DNA from: Cephalotus follicularis
Taxonomy: Eukaryota; Streptophyta; Magnoliopsida; Oxalidales; Cephalotaceae
Length of the DNA stretch: 64,000 nt
Reading direction: 5' to 3'
NCBI GenBank assembly: GCA_001972305.1
Contig: BDDD01000573.1
Span: 263,097-327,096, forward strand
Under the pieces are notes generated by a model. It searched no databases and was not told the origin of the DNA. It was given only the letters and a program-made list of their open reading frames with translations. Within the stretch, counting starts at the first letter, position 1, and each line of letters opens with the position of its first letter. This document shows positions 54,604 to 64,000 of this stretch, one piece after another. Both the position numbers and the translations under genes were made by a program.

Positions 54604-54952
54604 TGATGACAAAAATTTGCGCATAATAAGCAAAAAATGAAGGATAAGTAATAAGATTGAAAAACTTACTTAACCATACAAAATTTTCATTTTTGTAAGC
54701 TATCTCCCTCTTTTTTGGATAGCATCAAAAAGACATGCAAACATAATGCTCCCCCTCAAGAAGACAAGGTTTGAACACAATATCATATAACACAAATATA
54801 ACACAATATCATAACAAAATAACATCAATAAAAGCAAGAATATCAAAATTATAACAACTTCAAAATATCATACACATCATAAACACTTGTTGACATTACA
54901 AACACTTGTTCATATTACACAATCAAAGCATAAACTGTTTAAAAAAATACAA
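54604..54952. other. S2 3' untranslated spacer
   Basis: AT-rich sequence, including CACAATATCA-type short repeats near 54775-54830, lies between the extra ORF and the polypurine tract. No gene is seen. Confidence 0.6.
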
Positions 54953-56334
54953 TCAAGAATCAGAAACGGGAGGATCATCAGAATCATGAGCAGGTTCATC
55001 ACCAGAGGTTTCTTCGCATTTATCAATCGTTTTGGTCTCAGCAAGCTTTCGTTCTAGACGTTTGAGACATCTTTTGGTGACCTCTAAGTCATAATAAATC
55101 ATGTCTTCAATCGTCTCAAAATCTATGCGAATCATCGTATGATCTTTCTCCAAGTGATCAAGTCGAGAATTGAGAGACTTGAACTTATCATCGAGTGATG
55201 CTTCCATTGAATCGAATCAGACATTTAGAGCATCAAAGCGAAAACTCATAAACTCAACAAGACGATCATACTCAGAGGTAGAGGTGGAACCACGAGTATG
55301 AGAAAGAGAACGAGGAGTAGCTTCTTGACCTGTTTCATGAGCTTCCCATGGAGGTATTTCTTCTTGCTCCTCTCGGTTGATTCTCTGACTTTGATCGCTT
55401 TTTGGACAATAAGTCCAATTCCCTTCCTGTTACCCATTCGATTAAGAGTGCTTTTGTTGTACGTGTCTTCCTTTTTCAATTTTGTTCCAATCTCCCCCTA
55501 AAGACGAACTTCATGGTAAAGGAAGATTTTGGTTAAAATGCAACCAAAAGGAAGGACAGATTTCTTTTGGGTAAAAGCACGGACCATTGTATGGAGCATA
55601 AGCAATGGATAGCAAAACTCAATTTTGGAAATGATGCACCACATTAAAAATGCTTGCATTCTAGTGAGTTTTGCATATCCACCACAGGTAGGAAGTAGCT
55701 GGTGAACAATAAGATGGTGTAAGAGACGATGATCGACAGCTAGTTTATTTGTGCAAAGAGCCATATTGGGATCAATATTTGGATCATTTGGGTAAAGGAT
55801 TGACAAAATGTCATTTGGGTGGAATCCCTCAACTTCCGGCCACTTCTTGTATTCAAAAATTTACAAGTCGATAAGAGGAATATGAAGGATCGAGGCAAGA
55901 ATCCTAGCATCTAGGAAGATTCTTTGGCCTTTAACGGTGGAAGACAAGACAATCTCTTCATTAGGACTAGGGACAATAGGTAAATTCATATAAAACTCTT
56001 TGACAAGCTTAACATAAAACAAATCTTGGATTTGCACAAATGGAAGAAGGTGAAAATTCTCAAGCCATGAGACGAAAGCAAACTCATTTGAACAAAAAGA
56101 TAAGTCGATATTTCTACCTCCCATTACTCTTTTGTCCACAAAGACAACATTCCGAAGTGGAATGATTTCCTCGGATTCGGAATCCGATTCAAGAGCTGGA
56201 TCGGGAGATGGTTCTTGACTGTTGAGCTTTTGTTTTGAAGCAAGTTTTTGTTGCTTGGAAGAGCTAGCAACCCTCTTTTTACTAACCGATTTTGTTCTTG
56301 CCATTTTATCAAACAGTTGGAGTGCACAACACAA
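54953..56334 (-). pseudogene. S2 extra 3' ORF: putative plant transposon protein with C-terminal coiled coil
   Basis: This lies downstream of pol, before the polypurine tract, where SIRE-like copia elements carry an additional (env-like) ORF. Frames 56334-55861, 55806-55498 and 55479-55246 are in one phase, separated by single stops at about 55858 and 55495. A frameshift near 55400 leads to 55207-54953. It has a basic Ser-rich start (MARTKSVSKKRVASSSKQQK) and an acidic stretch. The body carries LSFCSNEFAFVSWLENFHLL, FYVKLVKEFYMNLPIVPSPN, VKGQRIFLDARILASILHIP and TNKLAVDHRLLHHLIVHQLL, which I recognise as the putative plant transposon protein family (Transposase_32). The end (SLDDKFKSLNSRLDHLEKDH) is coiled-coil-like. 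Its function is unknown. Confidence 0.75.
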
Positions 56335-56409
56335 AATGTTAAAACTGGAAGAAAAAGAGATTGGAGGACAGACACTGAACTTTGATGACGAGAGAAGAAG
56401 GAGTAGATG

Positions 56410-56984
56410 ATGTTTTTTAAAGACTGGAAAGATTAAAAAAAAAAATAGAGAAAAAAAATTCAGAGAAATCGTCGAGATGTGTAATAGTGAGATACAAATG
56501 TAGTCGATGTGTTTTTATGAATAAGTCGATGACTGATAGAAAGACGTCGATGTGATTCAAAAGGCGTCAACGTGTTCTTTAAAAAACTTAATGAAAAACA
56601 TCGATGTGGAATAAAAAAAACAATTCGTTTTGAAAAACATCGACGTATTTTTAAAGAGATCGACGTGTTTTATAAAAACTAAAGAACATCGACATTTTAT
56701 AAAGAGGTCGACGTTTTTTACAAAGACTACATAAATGTGATTGAAAAGAAGTCGACGTGTTTTGACAAAAACAGAACAAATAACAGAAAAAACAGTCAAA
56801 ACAAACAATCATATTCAAACAAACAATCAATCAAGCAAACATTCAATTGAAAACAAATAAACATTCATTCAAACTCACATAAACCTAGTTCTCTTCTAAA
56901 CTTTGAAAAAGTATTTTCATCTAAAGGTTTGGTAAAAATATCAGCTACTTGTTTTTTGGTGGAAACATATTCTAATTCAATAGC
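56410..56984. repeat. S2 spacer with GTCGACGTGTTTT array
   Basis: The stretch between pol and the extra ORF contains units such as GTCGATGTG, CATCGACGTATTTTT, GATCGACGTGTTTT and GTCGACGTTTTTT (56465-56765). No gene is seen. It is a third form of the palindromic CpG array, here outside an LTR. Confidence 0.7.
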
Positions 56985-57362
56985 TTAATTTTCAACATGT
57001 TCTCTCAAAAAGTGATACCTGATATCAATATGTTTTGTCTTCGAGTGATGAACAAGGTTTTTAGCAAGATAAATACTACTAGTGTTATCACGCTTTATAG
57101 GTACATTTTTTACGAAAACACCATAATGTATCAACTGTTGTTTTTGCCACAAAATCTGTGCACAACAACTCCCTAAAGCAATATATTCTGCCTCAATGGT
57201 AGAGAGCAACAAAATTTTGCTTTTTGCTAAACACTGATACAAGCATACTTCCTAGGTATTGGCATGAGCCACTAGTGCTCTTGTGATTAACCTTATAAGC
57301 ACCAAAGTCAGCATCTGAGTATGCATGTATATCAAAACTAGAGTCTCCTGAATACCATAAAC
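56985..57362 (-). pseudogene. S2 RNase H
   Basis: Minus frame 57242-56985 reads KILLLSTIEAEYIALGSCCA, QILWQKQQLIHYGVF, STSSIYLAKNLVHHSKTKHI-like sequence (with NTSS here) and DIRYHFLREHVEN. These are the copia RNase H C-terminal motifs (EAEY and HSKTKHIDIRYHF). Upstream residues near 57300 (DADFGAYK) are in another phase. Confidence 0.87.
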
Positions 57363-58430
57363 CTAAGTAGGTGTATAAGCAAGGTATTTTAGAATACGTT
57401 TAACCGTAAACAAGTGTGATTCTTTAGGGTTTGATTGAAAACGTGCACACAAACAAACACTAAACAAAATATCAGGTCTACTAGCAGTTAAATAGAATAG
57501 CGAACCTATCATGCTTCTATAAAGCTTTTGATCAACATTTTTACCTTGTTCGTCCTTGTCAAGCTTTGTAGAAGTGCTTACAGGAGTCTTACTTGTTTTT
57601 GAGTTCTCCATTCCAAACTTTTTGAGTATTTCTTTTACATACTTAGCTTGGTTGATGAAGATACCCTCTTTGGTTTGCTTAACTTGAAGCCAAAGGAAGA
57701 AGTAGAGTTCTCCCATCATGCTCATTTCAAACTCTGACTTCATAATGTTAGAAAACTCCTTGCACAAAGATTCGTTAGTTGATCCGAAAATAATATCATC
57801 AACATATATTTGTACTACTAGTAAATCATTGTCTTTTGATTTTGTAAAAAGTGTTATATCAACATTTCCATGTTTAAAATCATTTTCAATCAAAAATTTT
57901 GTTAACCTTTTGTACCAAGCTTGAGGAGCTTGTTTAAGACCATACAAAGCCTTGTTGAGTTTAAAGACATGGTTTGGAAAGAAAGGATCCTCAAAACCTT
58001 GAGGTTGTTCCACATATACTTCTTATTTTATAAAACCATTCAAAAATGCACTTTTTACATCCATTTGATATAATTTAAAATCTTTAAAACAAGCAAATGC
58101 AAGCAACAAACGAATAGATTCTAATCTAGCAACAGGTGCATATGTTTCATCATAGTCTATACCTTCTTCTTGTGAATAACCTTGAGCAACTAGTCTAGCT
58201 TTATTTCTAACTATTACAGCTTATTTCTAAATATCCATTTAGTCCCTATAACTGAATGATCCTTAGGTCTAGGTACTAGAAACCAAACCTTGTTACGTTC
58301 AAACTGGTTTAACTCCTCTTGCATAGCTACTATCCAGTTTTCATCTTTTCCAACTTCTACACAGTTCTTAGGCTCAAAGTGAGAAAGAAAAGCAACATAA
58401 TTACAAGTATTTGCATTAGACCTAGTCATA
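57363..58430 (-). pseudogene. S2 reverse transcriptase
   Basis: Frame 58013-57363 (216 codons) holds [40 protein letters not shown] and [20 protein letters not shown] (YVDD at 57806-57795, intact), then [20 protein letters not shown] and [20 protein letters not shown]. The N-terminal part (NWIVAMQEELNQFERNKVWF and [12 protein letters not shown]) is in frame 58429-58214. A stop near 58025 and shifts near 58210 break it. It is the least damaged RT in the window besides copia-2. Confidence 0.9.
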
Positions 58431-59435
58431 ACACCATGTTAAATATTACCAATTATGGCCTCATGAGGGTGATCTTTAACTACTTTATAGGTCTTATCTA
58501 CAAGATCTTGTTGGTAGCTATTTTTAGATTCTACTTCTATGTTCTCAGATGGTTCATGAAAATTTATGCTATCTTGTATATTACTACTTACATTATTTGA
58601 CTCATCAAAGACTATATGCATAGACTCTTATACTAATAAAGTACGTTTATTGAAACATCTATAAGCTCTACTAGTAAGAGAATATCCGAGAAAGATACCT
58701 TCATCCGCTTTTGAGTCGAACTTACCAAGTTGATCCTTCCCGTTGTTGTGTATGAAGCACTTGCATCCGAAGGTACGGAAGTGACTTATGTTAGGCTTTA
58801 TCTCTCTCCATAACTCGTATGGAGTCTTTTTGAGAATTGGCCTTATTGATGTTCTATTTAAAATATAACATGCAGTGTTTGTGGCTTCGGCCCAAAAATA
58901 TTTTGGAAGATTATTTTTCACAAAGCATAGTTCGTGTCATTTCTTCAAAAGTCCTATTTCTCCTTTCAACAACACCATTTTGTTGAGGAGTTCTAAGAGT
59001 TGAAAATTCATGTTTAAAACCATTTTCTATACAAAAATTATCAAAAGAGTAATTTTCGAACTCTTTACCATGATCGCTTCTTATTTTCAAAATAGAAAAT
59101 CCTTTTTCTTTTTGAACTTGTTTGCAAAAATTTGTAAAGAAGGTAAAGACTTCACTTTTATGTGCTAAAAAGAAAACCCATGTGTACCTAGTCTAGTCAT
59201 CAACAATAACATATGCATAAGACTTACCACCTAAGCTTCTTATCTTTATAGGTCCAAAAAGGTCCATAGGAAGTAGTTCGAGTGGCCTAGTATTTGAGAC
59301 AATGTTAATAGATTTAAAACTTGTTCTAGTTTGTTTTCCTTGTTGGCAAGCATCACAAATCTTATCTTTTTGAAAAATCAATTTGGGAAGACCTTTAACT
59401 AAGTCGTGTTTTAAAATTTTTGTAATTGTTCTCAT
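58431..59435 (-). pseudogene. S2 integrase
   Basis: Frame 59435-59193 gives the CxxC of the HHCC domain (ICDACQQGKQTRTSF) and LLPMDLFGPIKIRSLGGKSY (first catalytic Asp). Near 59070 comes IRSDHGKEFENYSF (second Asp), and at about 58990-58960 TPQQNGVVERRNRT (Glu). Frame 58921-58628 reads NNLPKYFWAEATNTACYILN, KTPYELWREIKPNISHFRTF and KADEGIFLGYSLTSRAYRCF. All catalytic residues are readable but lie in several frames. Confidence 0.88.
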
Positions 59436-59929
59436 ACTAACATGTCAAAGTCTTCTATGCCACATCCAACTATCTTCGTTTAAAGAGACAAGGCATTTAA
59501 CGTTTTGATTTTGAAAATCATCTAAGTTTATTACATAAACATTGCCTTCTCTTTTTCATATAAACTTGGTGGTGTTATTGCTATTGTCAATGACTCTACA
59601 TGTCAAGTTTTCGAAAATAACTCCACAATTCTTGTCACACAATTGACTTATGCTCAAGAGATTGTGTTTGAGTCCTTTAACATGCAATACATTAGTAAGA
59701 GTAATATTTTCGTCACCTATGGATCCAGTTCCCATAATTTGTCATTTTGCGTTATCTCCAAAGGGTACGTTTCCTCCGTCTTTTGGTTACCATGTTACAA
59801 AAAGACTTTTGTTACCCGTCATGTGTTTGGAGCATCCGCTATCAAGGTACCAACAATTCCTTTTTGATGATGTCTTTAGGCACATCTACAAAACAAATGA
59901 CTTTAAGTTGAAGACTTTGGTACCCAACT
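59436..59929 (-). pseudogene. S2 protease / pre-integrase region, cut by gypsy D
   Basis: The minus strand near 59850-59800 reads CWYLDSGCSKHMTGN, the copia protease DSG site. ITLTNVLHVKGLKHNLLSIS and QLCDKNCGVIFENL follow near 59715-59605. The element ends at 59929, where the gypsy D LTR begins. Gag and the 5' LTR are not in the window. Confidence 0.87.
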
Positions 59930-60493
59930 TGTGATACCCTGTATCTTTTTGGAGATTTAAGAGTTCTTTTTTTTAAAGTTATATGATATGATGATTTTGT
60001 CTTTTTGGGCTTATGTGTAATAATGGATAAGAGAATGATATGTTAAGCCAAGGTTTAAGTGAGATTTGTGAAAGTTGAAGGATTTAAGTGCAAAGCTTCT
60101 TGAGGAAGATTACAACTTCCAAGACGTATTATGGCTTAAGTTGGGAGTAGTGTGGAGATATCTTGAGATTTGGCCATCCTTTCTTCTAGCTTCTGTAGAT
60201 TACAGAGTTATAGACAGAGAGAGAGAGAGAGTACTAGTTTTCTTTTTCTTCTTCTTCTCGTTCTTGCGCCTGGACCAGTAGCAGTTGAAGCTTTCCAAGC
60301 GTAGAAGTGGAAGAAGTAGACAAGGTAAAGGAAAGAAGCAGACAAGCCAGAGGAAGAGAGTATCAGAGAAGAAAGGACGTTAACATCCAAGGAAGTATCA
60401 AGAACTGTGAGTGGGACATCCTTTCTTTTAAAGTATTTTATTGTTCATCTTATTTTCTTGAGATTCCTTCTCCTCAGCTTCAGTTGTAAGTAA

Positions 60494-60518
60494 NNNNNNN
60501 NNNNNNNNNNNNNNNNNN
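60494..60518. other. Assembly gap (25 N)
   Basis: A run of 25 N lies in the gypsy D 5' LTR. The true size is unknown, so the LTR length is approximate. Confidence 0.99.
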
Positions 60519-60745
60519 GCATATGTTTCGTATAGAGTACCGTATGTTATTCCTTTTCGAGTTTCATGAACTTTTTGAATGAGAAAAGAGACGAATCGTC
60601 TAAGATCTGATAAGTACTTTCGACTTTATTTGAATTCTTATGTGTCTTTTCCCCAGTTGGGATAGTTAATCATGCTCATGGTAAGTTTTCTTCAGCGCAT
60701 TCCTTTTTTTATGAATGCAACAGAGGATGACTTGTTCCCAGTCAC

Positions 60746-60762
60746 TTAGTCAATTGGACTAA
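60746..60762 (+). promoter_or_regulatory. Conserved LTR hairpin, gypsy D
   Basis: TTAGTC-AATTG-GACTAA followed by TCCCTTC and TTTTGCAGA. It matches the gypsy A and C hairpins. Confidence 0.6.
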
Positions 60763-61892
60763 TCCCTTCATAGATTATTTTGCAGACCAGCCAGCCGGAG
60801 GAGACCCTCCAGCTCAGCAGTAGATAGCTCAGCAAGGTAGCTTTTGAGCTCAGCGTCATGGAACGTCAGCTAGGGCATTTATTTTTGCATAGCATTGGGC
60901 ATTCTTTTGGGTTCCTTTACCCCCCCTTTTGTAGTAGAGTAGCCGAGAGCTTTCCTTTGTATATGATAAAGATATGTTATTCTTCTGCCTGCCATGGAAG
61001 GCAGTGTATGTTATGCCAGGGAATAAATATGTAATGATTTGAAACTTTCAAGAAACTTTATGGATGTTTTGAGTTTGTAGATGTGGTTATCTTGTGATTT
61101 CATGGATATTTCATGTTTTAAGTTTTGTGATCCCAGGTCTGGCCAGGGAGCTAGAGAGTCCTTGGCTAGCATAGCGGAGATGAGCTAGCGGGGGAGAATA
61201 GTTAAGGCCAGGATGGATGTTTTATGTTTATAGAGTTCTACCCAGGGTGGCAGGATGTCCCCTGGGTAAGGTTGGCCCTTTGGAGTATGACCTCGAGAAG
61301 GAGGCCCAGGATGGGATAAGTTTTATGATAGTGCTTTAAGTTATGTTGTGCGTTTTGATGTTAGTATAGTTTTGATGTTGAGTTGAGCAGGGATGCCGGG
61401 GGACAAGGCATGTCCCCAGGAGTGCTTAAGTGAGCACGTGAGGCGTGCGTGCATCTCTCCCCCAGTGTTAGGGTCTTTACGCTTTGGCCCAGGCCCTCTC
61501 CCCCGGCATGTTTTGTTCGCTAGTGTTTAAGTGAGCAGGTGTGGTGCACGTGGCCCTCTCCCCGGGCTTGTTTTGTCTACAGGTTGTTAAGTGATCATGT
61601 GAGGAGCATGTGGGTGTTCTCCTCGGGCATAAGTGATACGGAACATTTTGGAGCTTTGGTTATGTAGTGCTGGGGGCACAAGCAGGAGAGGAGTTGGATC
61701 CCCTGCCCTGGTTGCCCCGTTAGCTGCGCGCCCAGCCCAGTCTTTCTCCTCGGGCACTTTGCGCGATGGGTCCCTGTGGAGTCTTGAGATGGCTTCTCGG
61801 GCAGTTTTGGTTAGAGAGGGTTGTTGGCAAGGAGTGCCATCCCAGGAAGGACACGTGTCCCATAGTTAGAGCGAGAACGGGTCCTGACAACG

Positions 61893-61904
61893 TGGTATCA
61901 GAGA
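61893..61904 (+). other. Gypsy D primer-binding site
   Basis: TGGTATCAGAGA, complementary to initiator tRNA-Met, lies three bases after the LTR end. Confidence 0.87.
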
Positions 61905-62027
61905 GAAGGTTTGCGTTTTTCCTTGTGCTTCCTATGTTAGTTAGTGGGGTATCCTGGGGTTGCATTCATGCATTGCATCTAGGTTACGATGATATCGTGA
62001 TACGTTAGTATGTTGTTGTAGAAGACG

Positions 62028-63290
62028 ATGCCACCTCAGACTTGTAGCACGGTTCATGGCAGAGGTCGCAGTAGAGGCAGAGAAAGAGCGATTCCTCACC
62101 AGACAGTGGAGTAAGAGGTTCCTATAGAAGCGCTAGAGGAGCAAGCGAATGTGGGAGTAGAAGGACAGGGAGCTCGACAGGTACCAGAGGAGCCTATCCC
62201 AGCAGCGCAATCAGCCGCGCGTATACCTCCACCAATACCTGCCAGCGGACCTGCGAAGATGATGCAAGCAGTAACGATGTGGGCTCAGACTATGGGTTTA
62301 GTCAGACCTCAGCCCCTTCCTGTCGAACGCATGCAACGGTTAGGTGCAACATTGTTTTGAGGGAACAGGAGACCCCATGGATGCAGAGGTGTGGTTAAAC
62401 CGCCTTGAAGAGATCTTCACGTGGCTCGATATAGCAGAGGATTCGCGGGTAAAGTGTGCGTCCTTCTTTCTTGGAATAGGTGCTCGAAGATGATGGGAAG
62501 CTCTTGTAGCCCGGCATGAGAGCTCGTCAGAGATCACGTGGGAGAAGTTCAAGAAGAAGTTTAGGCAATACTTCTTTCCACCTACGTTTGTTCAAGAGAA
62601 GAGAAGAGAGTTCCTTCATCTACGGCAAGGGAATGGATCCGTGTCCCAGTATGAGTACCGGTTCATGGAGTTGTCACATTTTGCTCCAGCCCTTGTAGCA
62701 GACCAAGAAGAGAGATGTCAGAAGTTCCTGGAAGGGCTAAGATTCGAGATCAGACATATGGTATCCGTCACCCCATGCTTAGTGTTCGGCGATTCGGTGG
62801 AAGCTGCCAAGAGAGTAGAGTCGAGCCTAGCAAACCAGAGGGTGCGTCAAGAGCAAGGACGGAAGAGATCCTCATCTCAGTCAGAGCAAGCAGAGAACCC
62901 CTCCAAAGTTTAGAAGCAGTGGGGACCTCAATCCTCGGGCAACGTCAGAGGCAGAGCGTTTTAGCAGACACAAACTGCCCTAGTTTCTAGCAACGTACAG
63001 GGGAGTTCTTACCAGAGTGACAAGACCCCTCAGTGCCAAGAATATGGTAAGTCCCATGCGGGGGAATGTAAGCAAGGAAGTTCTGGATGTTATGGATATG
63101 GCGAGGTCGGGCACATAAAGAGATATTGTCCTCAGCAATCTCTTAGCGAAGCGATGACTCCCATGGCAGCACTGGCTGCGAAGCAGACTCCAAGCAGTGG
63201 AGCAGCTAGATCAAGTCAACAGGCAACAACACCGAGAACAAGTTTCTCGGCACCTCAGAGCAGCACCGCCAGAGCTAGTGGTTGCTGACC
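62028..63290 (+). pseudogene. Gypsy D gag
   Basis: ATG at 62028 opens MPPQTCSTVHGRGRSRGRER. An in-frame TAA (62112) follows, then EVPIEALEEQANVGVEGQGA, PIPASGPAKMMQAVTMWAQT and a TGA at 62358 (CGA expected). A 1-base insertion shifts the frame into DAEVWLNRLEEIFTWLDIAE, ITWEKFKKKFRQYFFPPTFV and SVSQYEYRFMELSHFAPALV (62641-62700). FLEGLRFEIRHMVSVTPC, an Arg/Gln/Ser-rich stretch and the knuckles CQEYGKSHAGEC and CYGYGEVGHIKRYC (the Tyr in the second replaces a Cys) close it. Relative to gypsy A gag the order is the same. Confidence 0.86.
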
Positions 63291-63512
63291 TCCAAGCAGA
63301 CCAGGAGCTACAGCAAGTGTTTACTCCCTTCTCAGAGGGGCGGATATGACAGCACCGACATGACACCAGGTGAGATCTTGCGTTCTACATTTCTCCTTTA
63401 GTAGGATAAGTGAAGTTATAATATCTGTTAGTTAAGCATGGTGGCAGAGAAGCCAGAGATGATAGAATAGTTCTTCCTATGGTTTGGCTTGAGGAATTTT
63501 GAGGACAAAATT
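63291..63512 (+). pseudogene. Gypsy D protease stub and 3' untranslated segment
   Basis: ATASVYSLL and ADMTAPT match the gypsy A sequence just before its protease (TTRVYALSRDEA and APDVAV). The next residues resemble LRSTFLL, and then homology ends. No RT, RNase H or integrase sequence is present. The deletion junction lies at about 63370-63400. Confidence 0.7.
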
Positions 63513-63529
63513 TCTTAAGGTGGGGAGGA
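63513..63529 (+). other. Gypsy D polypurine tract
   Basis: CTTAAGGTGGGGAGGA stands immediately before the LTR start TGTAATACCCC at 63530. Confidence 0.85.
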
Positions 63530-63815
63530 TGTAATACCCCGTATCTTTTTGGAGATTTAAGAGTTCTTTTTTTTAAGTTATATGATATGATGATTTTGTC
63601 TTTTTGGGCTTATGTGTAATAAAGGATAAGAGAAGGATATGTTCAGCCAAGGTTTAAGTGAGATTTGTGGAAGTTGGAAGATTTAAGTGCAAAGCTTCTT
63701 GAGGAATATTACAACTTCCAAGACGTATGACGGCTTAAGTTGGGAGTAGTGTGGAGATATCTTGAGATTTGGCCATCCTTTCTTCTAGCTTCTGCAGATT
63801 AGAGAGTTTTAGAGA

Positions 63816-63850
<35 letters not shown>

Positions 63851-64000
63851 CTTTTTTCTTATTCTTCTTCTTCTTCTTGCGCATGGACAGTAGCAGTTGA
63901 AGCTGTCCGAGCGTAGCAGTGGAAGAAGCAGACAAGGTAAAGGAAAGAAGCAGACAAGCCAGAGGAAGAGAGTAGAAGAGAAGAAGGGACGTTGACATCC
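63530..64000 (+). repeat. Gypsy D 3' LTR, truncated by window edge
   Basis: It is collinear with 59930-60390 of the 5' LTR, with a longer GA microsatellite (about 63816-63846). It continues past the window. Confidence 0.9.

Larger units (their letters stand above)
59930..61889 (+). repeat. Gypsy D 5' LTR
   Basis: It runs TGTGATACCCTG to GGTCCTGACA. It holds a short GA tract (60218-60232), the 25-N gap, the hairpin at 60746-60762, and a last half with repeated GTTAAGTGAGCA/GTGAGG(C/A)G units (61420-61620). No gene is seen; the frames at 61633-62008 are not convincing. Confidence 0.87.
59930..64000 (+). mobile_element. Gypsy D: gag-only (TR-GAG-like) Ty3 element, right end outside the window
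   Basis: The 5' LTR (59930-61889) starts TGTGATACCC and the 3' LTR (from 63530) starts TGTAATACCC. The sequences are parallel from GTATCTTTTTGGAG to the window end. Only 1.64 kb lies between them: primer-binding site, gag with zinc knuckle, the first residues of protease and a polypurine tract. Reverse transcriptase, RNase H and integrase are absent. It interrupts S2 at 59929. It would need enzymes from a relative; gypsy A is similar in gag. Confidence 0.87.

Noticed and set aside
61633..62008. Overlapping frames at the 3' end of the gypsy D LTR
   Set aside because: They cross the LTR end and primer-binding site, overlap frames on the other strand and show no family motif.

Overview
The window is repeat-dense plant nuclear DNA, probably from a flowering plant; I do not name a species. 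Nearly every base belongs to an LTR retrotransposon. The signs are plant Ty1/copia and Ty3/gypsy (Tekay/Del-like) coding remnants, primer-binding sites matching initiator tRNA-Met (TGGTATCAGAG), TG...CA LTRs with 5-bp target duplications, and a Cassandra-type TRIM carrying 5S-rRNA-derived sequence. The only host-like sequences are the last exon of a ZIP metal transporter, the first exons of a putative DCAF4-like protein, and one possible terminal exon on the opposite strand. There is a 25-N assembly gap. No coding region is intact from end to end. Many stops and frameshifts fit C-to-T / G-to-A decay.

The layout can be read as nested insertions. Gypsy A (13844-46949, + strand) is the outer element. 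A SIRE-like copia (S1, - strand, with gag running off the left edge) sits in its 5' LTR. Copia-1 (941-13154, - strand, duplication CAAAG) sits in S1's LTR. Copia-1 in turn holds a Cassandra TRIM (3235-4101) in its RNase H region and a solo gypsy LTR (LTR-E, 7222-9321, duplication AATCT) in gag. Gypsy B (22660-45900, duplication TGATA) sits in A's 3' LTR. B's own 3' LTR is split by a block at 30643-44598 holding the host gene fragments, the 3' end of gypsy C with a long LTR, and copia-2 (- strand, truncated at its 3' end). About 471 bp of B's LTR is missing at this split.

Right of gypsy A lie a short tandem-repeat stretch, an inverted relative of LTR-E (about 47240-49091), a gypsy LTR tail, a badly decayed copia relic (copia-4, 49362 to about 53150), and a second SIRE-like copia (S2, - strand, about 53560-59929). 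S2 has an extra 3' ORF of the putative plant transposon protein type. Gypsy D (59930 to past the edge) interrupts S2. D keeps gag and a stub of protease but no reverse transcriptase or integrase, so it looks like a gag-only (TR-GAG-like) element.

The parts not explained by ordinary annotation are RNA-structure-like. (1) The leaders of copia-1 and copia-2 each carry four hairpins with different stems around nearly the same 18-nt core. (2) Arrays of a CpG-rich palindrome, core GCGTCGACGC, recur in unrelated copia and gypsy elements. (3) A small hairpin sits at the same place in the LTRs of gypsies A, B, C and D, with a compensatory base-pair change in B. (4) A coiled-coil-like reading frame is embedded in the LTR of gypsy A.
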